Shown one piece after another: positions 1-10,200 of a DNA stretch of 64,000 nucleotides. Under the pieces are notes generated by a model. The model ran no database searches. It was not told where the DNA came from and saw nothing but the letters and a program-made list of their open reading frames with translations. Positions within the stretch are counted from its first letter, which is position 1. Each line of letters begins with the position of its first letter. The stretch comes from Pyropia yezoensis (taxonomy: Eukaryota; Rhodophyta; Bangiophyceae; Bangiales; Bangiaceae): NCBI GenBank assembly GCA_009829735.1, contig CM020618.1, positions 32,960,894 to 33,024,893 of the forward strand, read 5' to 3'. Both the position numbers and the translations under genes were made by a program.

Positions 1-1
1 G

Positions 2-922
2 CCGGCGGACCCCCTCTTTGATACCTTCCTCGCCACCGTTGCCACCAAGGGCAAGCGCCCAGAGTGCCCCTCCCAGGGGGTGTTCCCAACCGCCCGGCTC
101 GTCCAGAGCGTCATGGACGCCTTTGCCGAGACGGCGCCGCCCACCGCCGGCGCGCCCCGCCCGCACCCGGTCCTGGCGGCGGCAGCCGCGGCCGCAGACG
201 TGGACCAGCTGGTCCTGTACGGCCACTCTGCGGGGGCGGCGTCAGCGTTGGCCCTCGCCAGTGGCCTGTGCGCGTCCGCAGACCTGCCGCCCCCGACAGC
301 GCGGCTGTTGTGTGAGGGCGCGGGGGGCCCGCCGGCGGGCCTCGCCGGCGTTGCGTGGTACTCGGGTGCGGTTTTCTCCCCAGGCGGGGCGGCGCAGCTC
401 CCGCCGGGCGTCTGGGGCCTGGGCCTTGACGGGGACACCCCCGCGGCGGTCGAGATGCTTGCCGCCGTCACTGCCGGGCTGGCCCCCACGCCTGGCGGCA
501 AGGGGCGTGGCGTGCTGCTGACCGCGGGGCTGGATGGCGCGGGGCACTATGGGGTGGCGGGCCCCCGGTGGGCCCGCCGGCGGGGGTCCCCGGCCGACCA
601 GGGGGGGCGGCCCCCGCCGGGGGGGCCCCCGCTGTGCGCGGCGCCCAACGCGGGGGACGCCAACTTTACCACCACCCCCCGGCAGGCGGCGGCTGTGGTG
701 CGGCGGGTGGCCGCCGTGACCGCCGCGGCCATAGACGCGTACCTCCCTTTTCCACTGGCGTCTGCCGACCGGGGGACAGCGGCGACGGCGGCCACTCTCC
801 GCCGCCGCCGCGGGTGTGCCGTCCTGGCGGCCTTGGCGCGGGGGGCGCTGCCAGGCTTTGAGCGCGTCACCTTCAAGGGCACCCCGCGCGCCGCGGCGTG
901 CCCCGGGGTGGCGGGCAACTAA
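2..922 (+). CDS. alpha/beta-hydrolase fold protein, 3' part of gene
   Basis: The frame is open from base 2 to TAA at 920-922, about 306 codons, so the start lies outside the window. The motif G-H-S-A-G-A near bases 221-238 is a nucleophile elbow (G-x-S-x-G) that would supply the catalytic serine. About 100 residues on, L-D-G-A-G-H-Y-G (near 527-550) is a good place for the catalytic histidine. I cannot assign the acid residue or the substrate; lipase, esterase and chlorophyllase-like enzymes all share this layout. The C-terminal third is rich in Ala, Gly and Arg and is probably not conserved. The gene converges on the copper amine oxidase gene. The fold is reasonably clear; the exact enzyme is not. 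Confidence 0.6.
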   Translation, partial: PADPLFDTFLATVATKGKRPECPSQGVFPTARLVQSVMDAFAETAPPTAGAPRPHPVLAAAAAAADVDQLVLYGHSAGAASALALASGLCASADLPPPTARLLCEGAGGPPAGLAGVAWYSGAVFSPGGAAQLPPGVWGLGLDGDTPAAVEMLAAVTAGLAPTPGGKGRGVLLTAGLDGAGHYGVAGPRWARRRGSPADQGGRPPPGGPPLCAAPNAGDANFTTTPRQAAAVVRRVAAVTAAAIDAYLPFPLASADRGTAATAATLRRRRGCAVLAALARGALPGFERVTFKGTPRAAACPGVAGN

Positions 923-1397
923 AGTGCTGCGGCAGACGGCCGGCAAACGGCGGCAGTGGGGCGCCGTGGTGGACGTGACATGTCCGGGCCAGCGGCGGCA
1001 GAGGTGCTCAGAGGCGGTGTTGCAGCGCGGGACTTTGAGTCCTAGCTGTCTGCCCCGCGTGCTGTCGCGGCAACCCCTACGCCACTGTGAGAGAGGCACG
1101 GAGAGTCAACAGCTAGCAAGCAGGTCGATGCATAAGTACACGCCAGAGGCGGCTGCATGTTCCGCACGGCGGGCGGCACGTGCGCACGTGCGGGCACAGT
1201 ACGTTGCCCGACGAACAGTACGCACTCGGTGTCCTCATCGAGGCCCAAGCCTGCGCGGGTCACGTGGTCAGACGTAATCTACAAATGAATGCACGCCGCC
1301 TGGGCGACCCGGTCACGCCGAAGTCCAGTTGCACGGCTCGACGTGCCGCCCGCGCTCCCCCTGCCGGCCGTGCCCCCCCCCCCCCCGCACTCTGGCG
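923..1397. other. intergenic, between convergent genes
   Basis: This 475-bp spacer lies between the hydrolase stop codon and the amine oxidase stop codon, so it should hold both 3' ends. I see no gene. CACGTG-type palindromes occur near 1180, and the right end is C-rich. Confidence 0.5.
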
Positions 1398-4095
1398 TCA
1401 GCCCTCCCCGCAGCACACGCTCGCCTCCCCCCCCGCAGCCTCTGGCGGCAGGTCCACCGCCGGGTTGCCCGGGAAAAAGCCGTCTGCGACCAGCGAAAAG
1501 CCGACCGTCGTGGCGGGCATCACCGGAAAGTCCTCCACCCGCGGCACGTGCGTGACGCCAAAGGCGTGCCACAGCACCACGTCCGTGTCGACAATGGGGC
1601 GGTCCGCCGACGTCCACGCCGGGAGGCCCGTGTCGCCGCCCGCCGCGTCGGCGGGGGGGAGGGCCACCTGCTGGGTGGGAAACTCGCCGGCGGGGTACCG
1701 CTCGTCGTCGTCGTGGGGGGTGACCCACAGGGCGCGGGTGGCAAACGCCGCCCGGCGGGAGACGGCGCTGCCGGGGGCGGTGAGGAGGGGGGGGTGGACG
1801 CCCCCGCGGGTCGCTGGAACCTGCGGGCAGGGACGTGAGGGCAGCGGATGGGAGTGACACAAGGGGGGGGGGGTGCAGAGGACACAGGCAAATGGAAAGC
1901 GAGGGGGTCAGTCACCATTGGCAGACGTGCAGAACCGAGGGCAACAACGTGCCGTAACAGCCGCGGGTAGAGCAGACACCGCCGCCTCTGCCCTGGGGCG
2001 GTAGCAGCTGCTATGGCCTGAGGCAGCCGCACTACCCCGCAGGGTGTTGTGTCAGAACCTAAGGGGCACAGCCAGGCAAGCCTCCCTCGGTGCAAACCCA
2101 CCGCGCCCCCGCCACGTCCCACGCGTACCAGCTTGTACGCCACCGGCGTGCCCGTCACAGGGTTCAACACGTGCGGGTTGGCCACCCGCCACGTCCGCCC
2201 CGGCGCCGCGTGCCGTCCGCCCCCCCCATCGGTGGTGAGCACCGTCTCTGTCGGCGCAAAGGCGTTGCCGGCCGCGTTCCCCCCGCACCCCCCCGTGCGC
2301 GCAAACGCGAGCACATCCACCTCAGACACGGTGTTGCGCGCCCCGTCAATGGCCACGTCCAGGCGGCAGCAAAACATGTGCTGGTGCACCTGTGCATTCA
2401 CCCCCGGCGCCACCAGCACCCCGTGGCGCGGGGAGGCGCCGGCGGCCACCTCGGCGGCCGACGGGGGGTTGGTGGACAGCTCCCCCGTCAGGCGTACGTC
2501 AAAGTCAATGGTCCCATCCAGGGAGAGGGCCACCTGGTAGATGTACTCATAGTTGACGATCGTTGAACACACAGAGACGATCAGCCGCCGCGCCCGCCGC
2601 GTCTCGGCGTGGCCGCTGCGGTAGTCCACGTGCTTCCACAGCACCCCCGCGTCCTCCTCGTGCATGCACACCACCCGGGGGACCTCCACCGGCTCCCCCG
2701 CCGCGTCCGACAGGGTGGCCCCAAAGTAGTGGATGGCGCCGAGGCAGTCGCAGCCCAGGGCCAGCGACACGGCGCACGCGCCCAGCCCATAGTCCCCCAC
2801 ATCAAACGCGCACTTGCGGGGGTAGGGTCCCCCCGGGTCCCCATACGGGACGGCCATCTCCACCAGGCTGGCCCGGTCCACCACCCGCCGCCCCCCGTGG
2901 CAGAGGTTGTGGAGGACGAGGCCCTCCCGGGGGTTAAAGCCCACCCGAAAGGTCCACCCCTGCCAGGCCACCGCCCGGCCAGTGACGGTAAACGACGGCC
3001 CGTCTGGCTGGACGACCGACAGCGGCGACGGGGGGTGGGCGCGCCACGTGCATGGGAGGGTGGTGTTGCGCCCCACCTCCCGCCGGTGGTAGTTGATGCA
3101 CGTCTGCGCGGGCGTGCCCGCCGGCGGTGGCTCGTCGGCCCCGTGGATGGCCACCACCGCCTGGGCGTTGAGGTCCACAATGGGCAGCAGGTCCAGCGGG
3201 TGCGCATAGTGGTTGTCGTCGGGGGAGTAGCGAAGGTAGAGGAACATTTGCATCAGGCGGGGGGGGATGGGGGCCCCAGACGCAGTCCCGGCCACCCGCG
3301 TCCCGCCCCCCCCTTCCGCCGCCGCCGCCGCCGCCGCCGCCCCCGACGTCGTGACGGGCGACCCGTCAGGGGGACTGTCGCCGCTGCTGCTGCTGCCGCT
3401 GCCGCCGCCGCCCCCACCATTTGCCGGTATCCCCTTCCCCCCGCCCCCGCCCGCCTCCTCTCGCCACCGCAGGGGTGGGTAGTCGCCGTCGGTGAGGTGC
3501 ACGCTCCACGGGTCTGCCACCAGCTCCGCCCCCCCCCCCCCCCCACCCCGTACCGTTCCCGCAGCAGCCGCCCCACCGTTGGGTCTGCCCGCACCACCGC
3601 CTCTGCCAGCGTGCAATCGTCGGGGGAAAAGGCCGGCTGCGTGCCGGCGGGGAGGACCTCCCGCCCCACCACCACCGCCTCCGCCGCCGCCGCCCCGTTT
3701 GGCTCCTGCTTCCCCCCACCCCTGGGGGAACCGCCGCCGCCGCCGCCGCTGCCGCCGCCGCCGCCGCCGACCCCATCCACGCAGACGGTCAGGCGGTGGG
3801 CCCGGCCCGTCGCGGGGGTGAGCGCCAGCACCTCGGCGGTACGCGGGGGCGGCAGCGGCGTCGGCGGCGGCGGCGGCTTGCCCCCGGCGGTGGCAGCAGC
3901 GGCACTCGCGGCAGCAACCGCCGCGGCGGCGGCAGCGGCAGCGACCAGCGCCGCCTTGGGCGGCTCCCGCAGGGCGATGGAGCAAAAACGGAGGGGGGGG
4001 GTGCCCGGGAAGGCCCCCCGGGCGGCCGCCGCCGCCGCCCGCACCTCGGCGGGGGTGAGGGGGTCCAGCGGGTGGGGCGCCGGGGGGGCGCCCAT
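1398..4095 (-). CDS. copper amine oxidase (primary-amine oxidase), two exons
   Basis: Oxidises primary amines to aldehyde, NH3 and H2O2 using copper and topaquinone. The N-terminal domain (from ATG 4095) has H-P-L-D-P-L-T and R-E-P-P-K-A. The catalytic base is Asp 2801-2803 in F-D-V-G-D-Y-G. The topaquinone Tyr is codon 2549-2551 in V-N-Y-E-Y. Two copper ligands are in H-Q-H (2378-2386). The third, His 1548-1550 in T-H-V-P-R, lies in exon 2 beyond a phase-0 intron (1821-2128), so splicing is needed for activity. The frame changes at a run of 16 C (3529-3544), between the end of the N-terminal domain (R-Y-G) and D-P-W-S-V. An indel in the run is the simplest reason, because homology continues on both sides. 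Ala/Gly-rich inserts lengthen it over the usual 650-700 residues. No SKL-type peroxisomal tail is seen. A 1010-residue overlapping frame starting at 4552 has an N-terminus unlike the family, so I chose 4095. Confidence 0.88.
1821..2128 (-). other. intron of the copper amine oxidase gene
   Basis: Reading the minus strand, the donor is CTG|GTACGCGT and the acceptor CTGCCCGCAG|GTTCCAG after a pyrimidine-rich tract. The 308-bp intron is phase 0. Joining the exons gives Y-K-L then V-P-A-T, which matches the Y-K-L-V-P stretch of the family; the unspliced frame loses homology after the donor. Confidence 0.85.
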
Positions 4096-4626
4096 GGCGG
4101 TGGCGTCGGCGCGGACGTCCGCAGCGGGGGCAGCGGAGGGGGGGGGGGGGGGGTTGGGCGGTGAAGAGGGCTGCTGCTCGGTGGCTGGGCGGGGGGTGAA
4201 GCGGACCCGCGGGGCTCGGGGGGTGGAGGGGGTGAGCGGGAAAGGGAGGCGCCGCCTCTATGCGGGCGCCCCCCCCCCCCCCTTCTGGGGGGGGGGGGGC
4301 GCGTCTCCCGTCGGGCGGGGCCGCCCGAGGGCCTTGACGGGGGCGCCAGCTGGAAGAGCGGTGGCCGGGGGTGGCCCACCCCCGAGCTGGAGGCGCGCAA
4401 GCGCCAGCGTGGGGAGCGTCGCCGCCGCCACTCTCTCGGCGGGCGTCGCGCGAGGGGACCACCCTGGCCCACGGTGGAGGATCCGGGCCGCGCCCGTCAA
4501 GGGTACCGATTGGCGAGCCGAGCGTGAGCGCCTCGTGCGGTGGCTGCGGCACACCCCACGCGCGCTGCCACCCGCGGCTGTGCTATGAGCAGGGGATCCG
4601 TCCACCGCCCTCCCACCCGTCCATGT

Positions 4627-4671
4627 CATGACGTTGACGTTGACGTCAACGTCATGACGTTGACGTCAACG
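4627..4671. promoter_or_regulatory. paired CRE-like palindromes upstream of the amine oxidase gene
   Basis: TGACGTCA occurs at 4641-4648 and again at 4661-4668, exactly 20 bp apart, inside a repeated TTGACGTCAACG core. The first copy sits in an 18-bp perfect palindrome (GACGTTGACGTCAACGTC). TGACGTCA is the classic bZIP (CREB/ATF) site. It lies about 550 bp upstream of the amine oxidase start and about 530 bp past the end of the acetyltransferase gene, so it is best assigned to the amine oxidase promoter. Confidence 0.45.
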
Positions 4672-5190
4672 CCCACCGTTGTTCTGCGGCATGGACCCTT
4701 CCCCGGCCAACCCCGCCAACCCGCTGATCCTCTCCTCGCATCCTGTGTCCGTTCGCCGGTTTGCGGAAGAGAGCCCCCCTCTCGCCAGCCGCCGCCCACG
4801 CAACGGTGCCACCGGCAGTTGCCGCGCCGACGGCGACGCCCCCCCCCGCCTCCCACGCGCCCGTGGCAGAGCAGCTTTTGTGGCCGGACGCCCGGCGGTA
4901 CAAGGTACGTACATACGTGCGCCTGGCTGCAGAGCTCTGCTGTGGCCTGGCCGCGCGGCGGCCTGTCTGGCGGGGCGTCCGCCGGCGCCGTGACGGCGGA
5001 CGTTCCCCAAGATGGGGGTGGGGACCGAGTACCTACTCGAAACGAAATCGCCTTCGGGGGGGGGGGGGGGGGGGGAAAGGGCGGGGGGGGGCAGAGTGGG
5101 TGTGGTGGCGACGGGAGGTGTCAGGGACAACGTCACCCCCCCCCCCACGCATCCGCGCCAGACCACCCACAGGCGGTGCCGGCACCGGCA
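4672..5190. other. intergenic, no gene seen
   Basis: GC-rich spacer upstream of the amine oxidase gene and downstream of the acetyltransferase gene. It holds long G and C runs (5055-5095, 5140-5152). Open frames on both strands here are compositional and show no recognisable motif. Confidence 0.4.
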
Positions 5191-6717
5191 CTATCCCGTC
5201 GACGTCTCTGGCGGCGGCAGCGGCGCCTCCCGCCGCAGCCGCGCGGCCTCCGCGTCGGTCAGGACCACGTCAAAGCGGTCCGCAACGGTGGCGAGCCAGC
5301 CCGCCTCCCCCCCCGGTCCCACCTCAGCCGTGGCGGCGGCCGCCGCCCCCCCGCCCCCCGCCATGCCGGCGCTGGTGCCCACCCGCAGCGCCCCGTTGGC
5401 CATCACCACCAGCCGCCGGCCGCCGTCCACGGGGCGGGTCAGCAGGCGGCGCTGCCGAAACAGCGAGCCCGGGTCGTCCTGGTAATAGTCGCGGACGCTG
5501 TCCAGGTCGGCGAGCGCGCCAACGGGGCGGGCCGCGTCAAAGACGTAAAAGCAGTTCCACACGGCGGCGGCGGCGCGCCCGCCGGCCGGCGGGCTGGCCG
5601 GCGCGGCAGAGACGCCACCACCACCCTCCCTCCCACCACCGCTGCCGTTGCTGATGCCACCACCACCGCGGCCGCGGGGGCGGTCCCCACCGGCGGCGGC
5701 GGCGGCGGGCGTACCGTCAGAGGGGGCGGCGGGTGTGGCCCACTGCACCACCCAAAAGTCGCCCACCGCCCCCGGCAGCGTACGCAGCGTCTGCGGCGAC
5801 ACGGCCGCGGCAGTGAGGACGGCCGCCAGGGGGACCACCCGCCACCACACGCCGTCGGGCTGGCAGACGGGCTCGCCGACGCCGCCGCTGCCGCCGCCGT
5901 CGCCGGTGGGTGGGCCATCGTCCCCCGCCTCCCCCTCTTGGCCGCCACCGCCACCGCCGCCACTGCCGCCGCCGCCGCCGCCGCCGCCGCCCCCACCCAC
6001 GCGCAGCAGCAGGGGCGTCAGAAACGAACGGCCGTTGCCCGCGTCGAGCAGGTAGGACCGCGGGGGCGTCGGGGCCACCCCCCCGCCGCCCGCCACGCCC
6101 GCCACCTCCACCTCCACGACCAGGTGCCGCGGGGGCGTTGGCGGCGCGGCCGCCGGCGCACCGCCGCCGTCAACGTCGCGGTCGTCACTGCCGCCGCCGG
6201 CGGCGGCCGGCGGCCCCCCCCCAAACAGGGCGACCAGCGTGGCGGCGTCCGGGTTGGGCAGCACCCACCCCACCCGCGGGGTGACGCGCGGGTAGCCGAG
6301 CGCGCGGCACACCCCCGCCAGCAGCGCATTGTGCTCGAGGCACCAGCCGCCGCGGCGGCGGGCGACCATCTTGGCCCACGCGGCGTCCACGTCATTGGCC
6401 ATGCGGGGGGTGCAAAAGATCGACAGGTTTTCAAACGGCAGCGCCAGGAGGTGCGCCGCGTGCACCCGCGCCAGCGTCGCTGCCGTCGGGGGGGGGACCG
6501 CCCCCGCGACGGCGCCGTCGCGGCCGCCGCCGCTGCCGCCGCTGCCGCCGCTGCCGCCGCCGCCGCCGCCGTCTGACGGGGGGAGGTCCCCGTCAAAGAA
6601 GCGGATGCGGGCGAGATAGCCAGCGAGGAACGCGGCGGGCGGGACGGTCCGCGGGGAGAAGCCATCCCCGCCGCCGTCGCCGCCGCGGGGCCCACCCCCG
6701 CCCCCACCCGCTGCCAT
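5191..6717 (-). CDS. arylamine N-acetyltransferase
   Basis: Transfers acetyl from acetyl-CoA to arylamines or hydrazines through a Cys-His-Asp triad. The catalytic Cys is codon 6340-6342 in R-G-G-W-C-L-E-H-N, the family signature. The His is in P-R-H-L-V-V-E-V (near 6120) and the Asp in Y-L-L-D-A-G-N-G (near 6045). The N-terminal L-A-R-I and L-P-F-E-N-L-S and a C-terminal D-P-G-S-L-F fit the family. There is no intron. ATG 6717 is the last start before the family's N-terminal helix and is followed by an Ala/Gly leader; frames further upstream are low complexity. The protein is 508 residues against about 280 usually. The excess is Gly/Ala/Pro-rich inserts (for example 6485-6580, 5945-6000, 5630-5720) falling between conserved blocks, probably in surface loops. 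It lies on the same strand as the amine oxidase gene. Confidence 0.85.
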   Translation of the reverse strand: MAAGGGGGGPRGGDGGGDGFSPRTVPPAAFLAGYLARIRFFDGDLPPSDGGGGGGSGGSGGSGGGRDGAVAGAVPPPTAATLARVHAAHLLALPFENLSIFCTPRMANDVDAAWAKMVARRRGGWCLEHNALLAGVCRALGYPRVTPRVGWVLPNPDAATLVALFGGGPPAAAGGGSDDRDVDGGGAPAAAPPTPPRHLVVEVEVAGVAGGGGVAPTPPRSYLLDAGNGRSFLTPLLLRVGGGGGGGGGGGSGGGGGGGQEGEAGDDGPPTGDGGGSGGVGEPVCQPDGVWWRVVPLAAVLTAAAVSPQTLRTLPGAVGDFWVVQWATPAAPSDGTPAAAAAGGDRPRGRGGGGISNGSGGGREGGGGVSAAPASPPAGGRAAAAVWNCFYVFDAARPVGALADLDSVRDYYQDDPGSLFRQRRLLTRPVDGGRRLVVMANGALRVGTSAGMAGGGGAAAAATAEVGPGGEAGWLATVADRFDVVLTDAEAARLRREAPLPPPETSTG

Positions 6718-7093
6718 CCTTTTGCCCGCGACCCCCCCCCCCCCCCCGCCGGCCCGGCCGCCGTCGGCAGCAGCCCCGGGGGAATGGGTGAGAGGGGGGG
6801 ACAGTCGCTCGCGACGCAACGTCGAGGAAGGAAGGGGGGCGGGGGGGGGGGGGGGTGCGGTCAATGCGGAGCGGCCGATGGGGGGGGGGGGTGGGGGGGG
6901 GTGGGGGGGGTGGCAGCGGCTGTGCCAATGGAGAAAGCGGAGAGGGGAACGCTGGCAGGATGGAGGCGGGGGGTGGCGGCGACGTGGCGGTGTGGGAGGG
7001 GGCGAAGGCCGTGGCGGGGGGAGCACCGCCGGCACCCGCGGCAGCGCCCTTTGTAGCGCATCTGCAGCAGCAGCGGGCGGCGGTGGTGCAAAG
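6718..7093. other. upstream region of the acetyltransferase gene
   Basis: Purine-rich, with several G tracts (6841-6856, 6881-6910). I see no gene or clear core promoter. Confidence 0.3.
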
Positions 7094-7151
7094 GGGAGGC
7101 TGCTTTCCATACCAGGCGGTACGTACCGCCTGGTATGTAAAGGAGCCTCCC
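7094..7151. repeat. 58-bp near-perfect palindrome
   Basis: The arms are 29 bp with only two mismatched pairs (7102/7143 and 7107/7138). The inner 30 bp (7108-7137) is a perfect palindrome centred on GTAC. There is no spacer, so it could extrude as a cruciform. It sits about 390 bp upstream of the acetyltransferase start and 64 bp from the target site of the neighbouring TIR transposon. Confidence 0.8.
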
Positions 7152-7218
7152 GTACGTACACGGGGCGGCCGAGTGGGCATGAATTTGGCCCCCTCCAAGT
7201 CCTGCTCTGGCGTGGTAG

Positions 7219-10200
7219 CACCCCCAGTTAAGGCGTGCCCAGAGCGGACACTAGAGTTCAGAGCGATTCCGGATCAGCCATTGGCCCAGAGCGTTGCGTC
7301 AGGAGCAAATATGGCATATACTGAAAACTGTCACACTATTCCAGGGTTCAAGCGACGTGTCTGATGAGAAATGGAGCACAGCTGCCTGGGGCTGCTCTGG
7401 AGGGCCTCTTGCGTGGAAAATCGACATGGAATCAGCACATTTCTTCTCAATGAAAAAAAGCGCACAGTGCCTCACGGGCATCGCCACAGCAACGACGAAG
7501 TCACACAAGACAGCCCAAGGGGGAGCAGGTCCTCTAAGGCGGAAGGGGATCGTTGCACGGGAACAAGAGCAGCTCAGTTATTTCCCCGCATCCCAGAAGG
7601 TCTCTTTCATGAGTTGGTCGTCGTATCTTCCTCCTCGGCATGCGCGCAAGTCGCACACGGGGCACCCAGGGGAACCTAAGCGAAGACATTGGAGCCTGGA
7701 AGATGTACAAAGGAATGTCCAGAGTACACAGGTCATGTGAAAGAACAGCCAGTGTATCCTTAATCGTCAAGCAAAATGGCAAGGCACATTTCCTCTGCAG
7801 CAGCGAGCAAGGCATCGTCGGCCTCTGCTTCGGCCTCCTCCGCTGCTGCTTCCTTGTCCTTTCGCTGACGATGGGCAGCTATCTTGTTCACAGCCCCTGC
7901 CACCATAATAGTCGCCCACTTGTTCATATCGTCCTCGCGCTTCTCAAGACAGGCTGCCGACTCCTCAGGGCTGGTCCCGGCTGCTGTCTTGGCACTTGTC
8001 GTCCGCATGTCCGACTCCTTCGTCGCTTTGCGAGCTCCAGCAGCCGCTGCGGCCCGACGCTTGCCGAGGTTGAACGACGAGTCGCCCAAGCCGCATCCCA
8101 CGACCGCTGTCTGCAGCAATCGCACACAGCGCTCCAGGAAGGTGGCTCCAACCAGCGCCTTGTTGTTCTGGTTGTCATGCCCGTGCCACGCCTCCAAGCC
8201 TTGCTCACTGCAGAGGCCGATGGATCCATGCCTGTCCAGGAAGTCGGGCGCGTGACAGCAGAGGATGTGGAACTTAGGGATGACACTGCACCACTCAAAG
8301 TCCGCAATGAGGCCGTCAACAAAGGCAGCTACTCGTCGACGGAAAGAGGCTCGCTCAGCCGGCGGGATGATCTCAGCCCGGTTCATCACAGGGATGATAG
8401 AGCCCCAGAGAGTGCACGCATCGCGATAGGCACGCGCGCGCGATGCGGGAACAAACGTGTCCAGCAGGTCGCACAAGAGCTCCAGGTTGGCAGCGATCTT
8501 GTGGCACTGCTTCCCAGCGAACGATCCTCCGTGGTACGGAGCCGGGCATACACCCACGCCGGACCAGAGGGCCTAAGCCATTGCCGTGGCGTACTCAGCC
8601 GCCCTCTCAGGCCCTTGATCGAACACAACCGCTTCAACGCCAAGGATGAGAAGGTAGCCCGTGCCACACTGGGTCACGTGCAGCGGCATTGGGGCATTGT
8701 CAGCAACGTAAATGACCAGGAGGGGCTTCCGCTCAATCGACAGGTGCTCGGTCATGCCCAGGGGCTCGTCCATGCACACGAGTGGCACATCTTGGTACGC
8801 GAGGGCCATGGCCTCAGCGTCCTCGATCGTACGAAGCCGGCCCCCAGCCTTGCTTCCAGCTTGCATGTTGCCATATGTATCCAGGTGCTCGGCGTTCACC
8901 TTCGTTGGCCTCGCCCACGCAGTGCAATACAGGCAAGGCATGCGACAGGTGGCTCCGGCGTGCCCCAGGTGCGCCGTCATGAAGGCATAGTCGCCAATCA
9001 TGATGAGGTGGACTGGCCTCAGCTGGTCCCCGACAGTCACGACATTGGTCCGCAGGTCGTCAATGTCGTCCGAGAAGAGGTCCGCCATAGTTGCTTGAGC
9101 GGCGTAGTCATCCTTCGGGCATGGAAAGGCCCCAAAGAGGATGGTGTTCTCCCGGCTGCAGGGATGCTCCTCGTTGCAACATCCCAAGACCGCCTTGCAA
9201 GTGCTCTGGGTCCCCCCCTTGTCCATCCCAAAGAGCACAATGACGGCGTGGCTCGGCTTGCCAGCGAACTCGCCCTCGATGAACGTCCCATTCCTCCACA
9301 GGCGCTCAACCATCGCCTCCAGCGCTGCTCGAAAGCTTGCGAGCGTCGCTCCAACCTCCGTCGAGGTCACAAGGTTGCTGCTCTCGGAGTATTCGGCCTT
9401 CAGCTCAGCACGCATCACCTCTCGGCTAGCCAGGCCGCTTGCGGGTCCGCCCTGGAGACGACGCAGAGCAGCCCACGTCTCCTGGGTCAGGCTCCGAGAA
9501 ACCACGAACTTGGCCTGTACTTTGACGGGAAGGGGAGCCAGAGCGCGTCGCGGAACCACGGCAATGACGCCATCACGTGCCGCCCTCCGGCTGAGGTCGC
9601 CAATCAGCGTCTCGTACGTGGCCAGGCGGGAGTCGCACGGGCTCGACAGCGTGTCCGATGCAAACGAAGAGTGACGCCGCTGCTGACGAGGACCCACGTC
9701 CCCACCGAGAGGGACGCTCAGGCGCCGATAGAGCATCGGTCGGTGGTTGCCCCAGCGCGCCCGCAACTCCATGGGCTTCACCAGCTCAAGATACATCTTC
9801 ACGATGCCCAGCACCGCATCACGCTGCGCGGCGTCCATCCACGAAAACGACGACCGTACCAGGGCGATCGCCTCATTAACAGTGCGCGCGGGGGTAGTGG
9901 GTGGCACGTCCAGCGCGCATGCTCCTAGCGTCATAACGAGCCGCGGGGCGGCAGTCGAGGCCGCACACGAACCACAAGGTAGCGCTGCTGCACGTGTACG
10001 CAGCCCGTCCACAGGAGCCAACCCGCAGCTGCTGTGACGAGCTCCGGGACCACCGGGCTGGGAGGCACGTGCCTGTCGAGCAGCCAGGGACCGGCATGCA
10101 ACACAGACCATCATACGGTCTCTCGGAGCGCACGTAGCCTGCTCCAGCGCCACCTGCGGTCCCCAAAGAAGCGGGAGGATATCTGGTGTGGGGATAATGG

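Noticed and set aside
1520-4552. A 1010-residue single-frame protein on the minus strand
   Set aside because: Its N-terminus is the wrong frame of the amine oxidase N-terminal domain, and its C-terminus reads through the intron into a non-homologous frame.
4540-6576. A 678-residue plus-strand frame
   Set aside because: It is the complement of the acetyltransferase gene; long complementary frames are expected at this GC content, and it shows no motif.
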